From: Bacteroidales bacterium UBA2632
GTDB lineage: Bacteria > Bacteroidota > Bacteroidia > Bacteroidales > Dysgonomonadaceae
Length of the DNA: 5,372 nucleotides
Direction: 5' to 3'
Assembly (NCBI GenBank): GCA_002359825.1
Contig: DENY01000172.1
Coordinates: forward strand, 9,294 to 14,665
The position numbers and the translations under genes were made by a program. The notes beneath the pieces were generated by a model. The model searched no databases. It had not been told where the DNA came from and saw nothing but the letters and a program-made list of their open reading frames with translations. Below are positions 1-3,252 of this stretch, in pieces; positions within the stretch are counted from its first letter, which is position 1; every line of letters starts with the position of its first letter.

Positions 1-21
1 TAGGATGATCTAATAACTATT

Positions 22-621
22 ATGAAGAACGATTTGAAAATCAAATCAATCCCTTTTCAATCAGTTCTTATTTCAGAATCGATGTCCGAATCAATGCTAC
101 CTATTTTAGATACAACTAAACGAAACATCTTGATACCTGCTTCTGGAGATATTGGTACTTTGGGTCAAGTCTTTGAGGCGTTGAATGAATTGAAAGAGAC
201 TAATCCAGAGATTGATATTGATTTATTTGGTTATCCAGAATGGCAAACATACGAGCAAAACTATCTGAAAGACTACCATAACCATGGGACTTATTTATAC
301 TCCTCTTTTTATGTTGATAAGAATGCATTAGAAACGGAGGAGTTTGAACGGGATTTCAAGAAATGGTATAAAAGAGATTTGCAAAAGACTTATCCACAAT
401 ATGCAATGTTAGGATATGATACAGGTCTCTATTTTCTAACTGCTTTGTACAAGTACGGAAGAAACTTTGAAACTAATATTAATGCATTGAAAGTAAATAC
501 TACTCAGTTTGCATTCGATTTTGAAAGAGCAAACAATTGGGGTGGTTTCATAAATACCGGAATGTATCTGGTAAACTACAATACAGATTCAACCATTACA
601 AAATCAAATATGAGCCGATGA
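22..621 (+). CDS. Periplasmic-binding-protein-like C-terminal domain (LysM/PBP1 family), probably N-terminally truncated
   Basis: The 199 residues resemble the C-terminal lobe of Bacteroidota proteins that join LysM peptidoglycan-binding repeats to a type 1 periplasmic binding fold like that of LivK-type amino-acid receptors. Recognisable parts are a beta strand NILIPAS (35-41), LFGYPEWQTY (68-77), GYDTGLYFL (131-139) and a C-terminal NNWGGFINTG (171-180). Relatives are usually about twice this length, with a signal peptide and LysM repeats; none is visible here. The frame continues upstream of the ATG as plausible protein (DDLITI), but codon 1-3 is TAG. The other two frames also close by base 13 (TGA at 6-8, TAA at 11-13). 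The ATG at 22 has no convincing ribosome binding site. The gene may therefore be a 3' remnant of a broken or frameshifted gene, or the edge base may be wrong. Its stop overlaps the start of the next gene by four bases, which suggests co-translation with the barrel protein. Ligand unknown; family call fairly sure, intactness doubtful. Confidence 0.65.
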   Translation: MKNDLKIKSIPFQSVLISESMSESMLPILDTTKRNILIPASGDIGTLGQVFEALNELKETNPEIDIDLFGYPEWQTYEQNYLKDYHNHGTYLYSSFYVDKNALETEEFERDFKKWYKRDLQKTYPQYAMLGYDTGLYFLTALYKYGRNFETNINALKVNTTQFAFDFERANNWGGFINTGMYLVNYNTDSTITKSNMSR

Positions 622-1325
622 ATTCTAAACTAAAATGGCTATCTATAGTTCTATTCTTGTTTGCAACTTCTGCTTTGATACAAGCTCAAAAAAACAATAC
701 GTTCAAACCTCAACTAAAGATTGGGGTGGGTGCAGGGCCTGTTTTTTCTACACTTGATTTTGATCCCACTGTCCCACAAACAACCAATCAAGGATTTTCA
801 GCGGGAGTCTCTGCAAGGTATATTTCAGAAAGGTATTTAGGTATTGGTGCAGAGCTCAATTTTACACAGCGTGGATGGACAGAGGATTTTAGTGAATCAA
901 ACAACCCAGACCATTCTTATTCACGAACGCTTAACTATATTGAGTTGCCAATATTGACGCATATCTATTTTGGTAATAAAGTGAGATTCATTATGAATCT
1001 TGGGCCTCAAATAAGTTATATGTTTAGCGATTCATCTAAAATGAATGATGAATTGTCTAATTATATAGATGGCGTATTGGAAAAAGATCCTGATTTCCCG
1101 ATTGGAATGCAATACAAATCAATAGATAGCAATTTTGACTATGGACTATTAGGTGGAATAGGTATTGAGTTTGGAACACCTGTTGGTAGTTTCAATTTAG
1201 ATGGTCGTTATTACTTTGGTTTAGGTGACTCGTTCGATAATGGCCGTAGTAGTTCTAGCAACTTCTCACGTTCGGCACACCGTTATTTTGCAGGTAAACT
1301 TACCTATTACTTTTTCAGCTTTTAG
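618..1325 (+). CDS. PorT-like outer-membrane beta-barrel protein
   Basis: This 235-residue protein has a classic signal peptide: Lys4 and Lys6, a hydrophobic core at about 7-21, and likely signal peptidase I cleavage after IQA (residue 23). The mature part is rich in alternating Gly/aromatic beta strands (KIGVGAGPVFS, GIGAELNFTQRGW, IELPILTHIYF, MNLGPQISYMF, YGLLGGIGIEFG). It ends in GKLTYYFFSF, whose terminal Phe fits an outer-membrane beta-signal. Length and pattern match the PorT/outer-membrane beta-barrel family (OMP_b-brl_2 type), small barrels of roughly eight strands whose substrates are mostly unknown. The frame is open upstream to an ATG at 537, but that extension lies inside the preceding gene and would bury the signal peptide. 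The ATG at 618 overlaps the upstream TGA as ATGA and is clearly preferred. The pairing suggests a peptidoglycan/periplasm-facing protein working with an outer-membrane protein. The specific PorT role in type IX secretion cannot be claimed from this sequence. Confidence 0.85.
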   Translation: MNSKLKWLSIVLFLFATSALIQAQKNNTFKPQLKIGVGAGPVFSTLDFDPTVPQTTNQGFSAGVSARYISERYLGIGAELNFTQRGWTEDFSESNNPDHSYSRTLNYIELPILTHIYFGNKVRFIMNLGPQISYMFSDSSKMNDELSNYIDGVLEKDPDFPIGMQYKSIDSNFDYGLLGGIGIEFGTPVGSFNLDGRYYFGLGDSFDNGRSSSSNFSRSAHRYFAGKLTYYFFSF

Positions 1326-1482
1326 TTTTCATATCAACATGCTCTATCGGGTATCATTTCTTTCTATCCTATTGTATCGTATCAACATATAAATTCATCG
1401 GTTAAGATGCAAGGCTCATTCTACCAGTGATTTACTGAGCAATTCTGTGCGTTTTATACCCTTTAATTATTGCTGCACTTGG

Positions 1483-1511
1483 AAGGAAGTTAGAACTTCT
1501 CCTTTATTTTT
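1483..1511 (+). terminator. Possible weak Rho-independent terminator in the PorT-arsR gap
   Basis: The inverted repeat GAAGT-TAGA-ACTTC (1486-1499) can be extended by AAG/CTT pairing around one bulged T, and TATTTTT follows at 1505-1511. It could end transcription coming from the barrel gene, but it lies about 160 bases past that stop codon, has a low GC stem and an interrupted T-tract. An operator or chance repeat is also possible. The rest of the 1326-1603 gap shows no coding potential that I trust and no RNA gene. Confidence 0.3.
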
Positions 1512-1543
1512 GTGACTAAGTATTTACATTCTAATAAAAAGAA

Positions 1544-1551
1544 TACCTTTG
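1544..1551 (+). promoter_or_regulatory. Bacteroidota-type -7 promoter box for the arsR operon
   Basis: TACCTTTG matches the Bacteroidota -7 consensus TAnnTTTG exactly. At the expected 19-21 base distance upstream there is only a poor -33 element (TATT, about 1521-1524), so the promoter would be weak or helped by a factor. Transcription would begin near 1557-1559, just before the ArsR-type inverted repeat, as expected for an autoregulated repressor gene. Confidence 0.5.
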
Positions 1552-1580
1552 TGAACAATTATATATGAATATATGTTCAT
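1552..1580 (+). promoter_or_regulatory. Candidate ArsR/SmtB-type operator
   Basis: The core is ATGAA-TATATG-TTCAT (1565-1580), a perfect 5-base inverted repeat. Read as half-sites it is TGAATA-TA-TGTTCA (1566-1579), one base away from the symmetric TGAACA-TA-TGTTCA. This TGAA-N6-TTCA form is the core of the SmtB/CzrA class of operators. A further TGAACA half-site lies at 1552-1557 in direct orientation, 14 bases upstream of the left core half-site. The site sits right at the predicted transcription start and ahead of the repressor gene, fitting autorepression by the downstream ArsR protein. Binding itself is inferred. Confidence 0.55.
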
Positions 1581-1593
1581 GTGTCTATGTAAT

Positions 1594-1597
1594 GGAG
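1594..1597 (+). promoter_or_regulatory. Ribosome binding site deciding the arsR start
   Basis: GGAG lies six bases before the ATG at 1604 and favours that start over the upstream in-frame ATGs at 1565 and 1592; the latter shares a base with the GGAG. Such a clear Shine-Dalgarno motif is uncommon among the other starts here. Confidence 0.45.
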
Positions 1598-1603
1598 CAA
1601 ATT

Positions 1604-1891
1604 ATGGAAGTTGACAAGATTAAATTAGAAAAGGCAGCCTATATATTGAAGGCAATGGCACACGAAACTCGTTTGTGCGTCCTCTTGCATCTTGCTAAAA
1701 CCAAAGAAGTGTCTGTTTCAGATTTAATGGAACACGTAGGATGCGAACAATCTCTTTTGTCTCATCATTTAACTGATTTGAGATCAAAAGGAATATTAAA
1801 CTCACGAAGAGAGGGTCAAAGAAACCTTTATTCAATTAATAACGATCAAGTAATCCCACTCCTTGAGTGTCTTTTGAATTACTGTAAGTAG
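1604..1891 (+). CDS. ArsR/SmtB-family winged-helix transcriptional repressor, cysteine-rich
   Basis: This is a 95-residue DNA-binding repressor of usual family length. Helix 2 carries AMAHETRLCVLLHL (17-30). The helix-turn-helix runs from VSVSDLMEHVGC to the recognition helix EQSLLSHHLTDLR (48-60), followed by the wing ILNSRREGQRNLYSI (64-78) and a C-terminal helix ending ECLLNYCK. The arsenic-binding ELCVCDL box is replaced by VSVSDL, with no CxC. Cysteines are C25, C47, C89 and C94. C94 lines up with the C-terminal cysteine of the BigR/SqrR persulfide sensors, and C25 lies one helical turn from their other cysteine. That suggests thiol or persulfide sensing but does not prove it; a metal sensor is the alternative. 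I chose the ATG at 1604 because GGAG lies six bases upstream (1594-1597). In-frame ATGs at 1565 and 1592 are possible, but the first lies inside the operator. The gene leads a four-gene operon, with DUF6132 starting six bases after its stop. Confidence 0.88.
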   Translation: MEVDKIKLEKAAYILKAMAHETRLCVLLHLAKTKEVSVSDLMEHVGCEQSLLSHHLTDLRSKGILNSRREGQRNLYSINNDQVIPLLECLLNYCK

Positions 1892-1897
1892 AACTTT

Positions 1898-2125
1898 ATG
1901 AAAAAAATTTTATTAAAACATTGGCTTAAATTCGTCGGAGCAATAGTAGGAGCATTGGGTGGATTTATCTATTATGCTAAAGTAGGGTGTTTGACTGGCA
2001 CATGTCCTATAACATCAGATCCTACGAATAGCATGTTGTATGGAGCTTTTATGGGGTTCCTGTTATTTAGTATATTCACAAAGAGTCCTGCGAAAGAAGT
2101 TTCGGAAAAAGAAGTCAATAAATAA
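1898..2125 (+). CDS. DUF6132-like small membrane protein with a Cys-x4-Cys loop
   Basis: This 75-residue protein has two hydrophobic segments (about 9-27 and 45-61) joined by a short loop containing GCLTGTCPITSDP, with C31 and C36. The GC-x-x-G-x-CPIT-S-x-P signature and the size match the Bacteroidota DUF6132 family, whose function is not established to my knowledge. The basic N-terminus (MKKILLKHWLK) and charged C-terminal tail (TKSPAKEVSEKEVNK) suggest both ends are cytoplasmic, with the two-cysteine loop on the periplasmic side. That would put it within reach of the thioredoxin lipoprotein encoded nine bases downstream. The gene starts six bases after the arsR stop, so the two are almost certainly one transcript. 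A role in passing reducing equivalents or sulfur at the inner membrane is my inference; the loop could instead bind a metal. Confidence 0.8.
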   Translation: MKKILLKHWLKFVGAIVGALGGFIYYAKVGCLTGTCPITSDPTNSMLYGAFMGFLLFSIFTKSPAKEVSEKEVNK

Positions 2126-2134
2126 ATAGAGCAT

Positions 2135-2620
2135 ATGAAAACAAGATTTTTAGTAGTGGGTGTTTTATCGGCAATCATTTTGGCAGCTTGTACTAACACA
2201 AAACAAGAAAAAAAAGAGGAAACAAATAATCAACAAACAGAAATTAATATGGAACAAAAAACAATTAACTTAACAAAAGCAGACTTTATTAGCAAAGTAG
2301 CAAACTACGAAGAAAGCCCCGACAAATGGGTATTTCTAGGTGATAAGCCATGTATGATAGACTTTTATGCAGATTGGTGTGGACCATGTAAAATGGTAGC
2401 TCCTATATTGGAAGAACTTGCAGAAGAGTACAAAGGTGAAATTTATATCTATAAAGTAGATACAGAAGCAGAACAAGAGTTAGCTGCAGCATTTGGTATT
2501 CGTAGTATTCCTTCAATCCTATTTTGTCCAATGGATGAGCAACCTCAAATGGCACAAGGAGCACTTCCGAAAGATGGCTTTAAACAAGCAATTGACGAAG
2601 TATTGTTGAAAAAATCGTAA
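2135..2620 (+). CDS. Thioredoxin-fold lipoprotein (TrxP-like)
   Basis: This is a 161-residue thiol-disulfide oxidoreductase. The N-terminus is a lipoprotein signal (hydrophobic 5-18, lipobox LAAC with C19 as the lipidated residue). A polar linker rich in Lys, Glu, Asn and Gln follows (20-42), then a full thioredoxin domain. The active site is WCGPC (81-85) in the context DFYADWCGPCK, and the cis-proline loop is RSIPS with P126. Two extra cysteines, C73 and C131, flank the fold and are not catalytic in ordinary thioredoxins. The long lead-in (FISKVANYEESPDKWVFLGD) resembles Bacteroides periplasmic TrxP-type thioredoxins. The protein should sit in the periplasm anchored to a membrane, reducing or exchanging protein disulfides or persulfides. 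It starts nine bases after DUF6132, so it belongs to the ArsR-controlled operon. An internal ATG (2249, Met39) could in principle yield a cytoplasmic form without the signal, but nothing else supports that. The electron donor is not in this window. Confidence 0.92.
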   Translation: MKTRFLVVGVLSAIILAACTNTKQEKKEETNNQQTEINMEQKTINLTKADFISKVANYEESPDKWVFLGDKPCMIDFYADWCGPCKMVAPILEELAEEYKGEIYIYKVDTEAEQELAAAFGIRSIPSILFCPMDEQPQMAQGALPKDGFKQAIDEVLLKKS

Positions 2621-2643
2621 AGACGACTTCATTTTTATCAAAG

Positions 2644-2656
2644 ACTACAAAGTAGT
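2644..2656 (+). repeat. Small hairpin in the trx-DUF302 gap
   Basis: ACTAC-AAA-GTAGT forms a five-base-pair stem with a three-base loop. No T-tract follows, so it is not a terminator. It might stabilise or process the transcript between the two genes, or be chance. The 80-base gap it sits in is the only sizeable spacer in the operon and contains no recognisable promoter or RBS. Confidence 0.25.
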
Positions 2657-2700
2657 TGATTGTATTACAGAAAGCAAACAAACAATTAAAATCAATTGAA

Positions 2701-3096
2701 ATGGATAATATGTTTATTGAAAAAAAAAGCAAATATAATTTGGAAGAGACAGTTTTAAAATTAACTGAAGCAGTTAGCAAATCAGACTGGAAAGTAATTC
2801 ATATGCACGACTTGCAACAGTTGATGCATAAAAATGGACACGAAGTATTGCCTGTAACGGTGATGGAAATATGTGCACCTTCATTTGCTTTCAAACTGCT
2901 TTCGAAAGATGAAGAACGTGTTTACTCAAACATGATGCCATGCAGACTGTCTGTATATGATAAGAATGATGGTAACACTTATGTTTCAAGAATGAATATT
3001 GAACAGTTTTCATCCCAAATGGGAGGTGTGATTCAGGAGGTAATGACATCAGCATTTCGAGGTGCTGAAGATTTCATAAATCAAGTCGTTGAATAA
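2701..3096 (+). CDS. DUF302 domain protein
   Basis: This 131-residue soluble protein has no signal peptide. It matches the DUF302 family, a small alpha/beta domain. The recognisable core is a leading segment (FIEKKSKYNLEETVLKLTEA), SDWKVIHMHDL (28-38), VMEICAPSFAFKLL (54-67), MMPCRLSVYD (78-87) and VSRMN (95-99). The two cysteines, C58 and C81, fall at the positions where this family commonly has them. Several histidines (H34, H36, H43, H47) lie in between or before. Biochemical function is unknown; in other bacteria such genes often sit beside ArsR regulators and sulfur-handling proteins. The frame is open from a TTG at 2656, but ATG 2701 gives the usual family N-terminus and has an A-rich leader as in other Bacteroidota genes. 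It lies 80 bases after the thioredoxin gene, with no promoter box in the gap, and the terminator follows it, so it is probably the last gene of the operon. Confidence 0.85.
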   Translation: MDNMFIEKKSKYNLEETVLKLTEAVSKSDWKVIHMHDLQQLMHKNGHEVLPVTVMEICAPSFAFKLLSKDEERVYSNMMPCRLSVYDKNDGNTYVSRMNIEQFSSQMGGVIQEVMTSAFRGAEDFINQVVE

Positions 3097-3127
3097 TTCA
3101 TATCAACAATCAATACAAATAGATTTT

Positions 3128-3162
3128 AAAAATACGCTTCAATAGGGAGCGTATTTTTTTTT
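3128..3162 (+). terminator. Rho-independent terminator of the arsR operon
   Basis: An eleven-base-pair inverted repeat (AAAAATACGCT at 3128-3138 and AGCGTATTTTT at 3148-3158) encloses a nine-base loop and runs into an unbroken run of nine T residues (3154-3162). It lies 31 bases after the DUF302 stop and cleanly separates the operon from the peptidase gene. Because A-runs also precede the stem, it could work on the opposite strand too, but no gene converges on it here. Confidence 0.9.
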
Positions 3163-3178
3163 ATTATTATGTCAAGAT

Positions 3179-3211
3179 ATTGCAGCTAATTGATTGGTTT
3201 TTGTACTTTTG
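3179..3211 (+). promoter_or_regulatory. Bacteroidota-type promoter for the M16 peptidase gene
   Basis: TACTTTTG (3204-3211) matches the -7 consensus TAnnTTTG. A -33-like ATTG (3179-3182, one mismatch to TTTG) lies 21 bases upstream, the expected spacing. Transcription would start near 3217-3219, giving a leader of about 35 bases before the ATG at 3253. Confidence 0.65.
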
Positions 3212-3252
3212 TTGTTAGTCTAATAAAGTGAATATCAATAAAACATGATGCT

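Noticed and set aside
537..617. N-terminal extension of the barrel protein to ATG 537
   Set aside because: It would place 27 polar residues before a clear signal peptide and lies entirely within the preceding gene in another frame.
1414..1440. GCTCA/TGAGC inverted repeat in the PorT-arsR gap as a terminator
   Set aside because: The stem is five base pairs with a 17-base loop and no T-tract follows.
1565..1603. Longer ArsR start at ATG 1565
   Set aside because: The ATG lies inside the inverted repeat and only a few bases after the likely transcription start; GGAG before 1604 fits better.
1972..2199. Minus-strand open frame of 75 codons
   Set aside because: It lies opposite DUF6132 and the thioredoxin start, resembles no family and has no promoter; it is a shadow of the + strand genes.
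2580..2780. Minus-strand open frame of 66 codons across the trx-DUF302 gap
   Set aside because: It overlaps both flanking genes, and its composition is that of an antisense AT-rich stretch with no recognisable motif.
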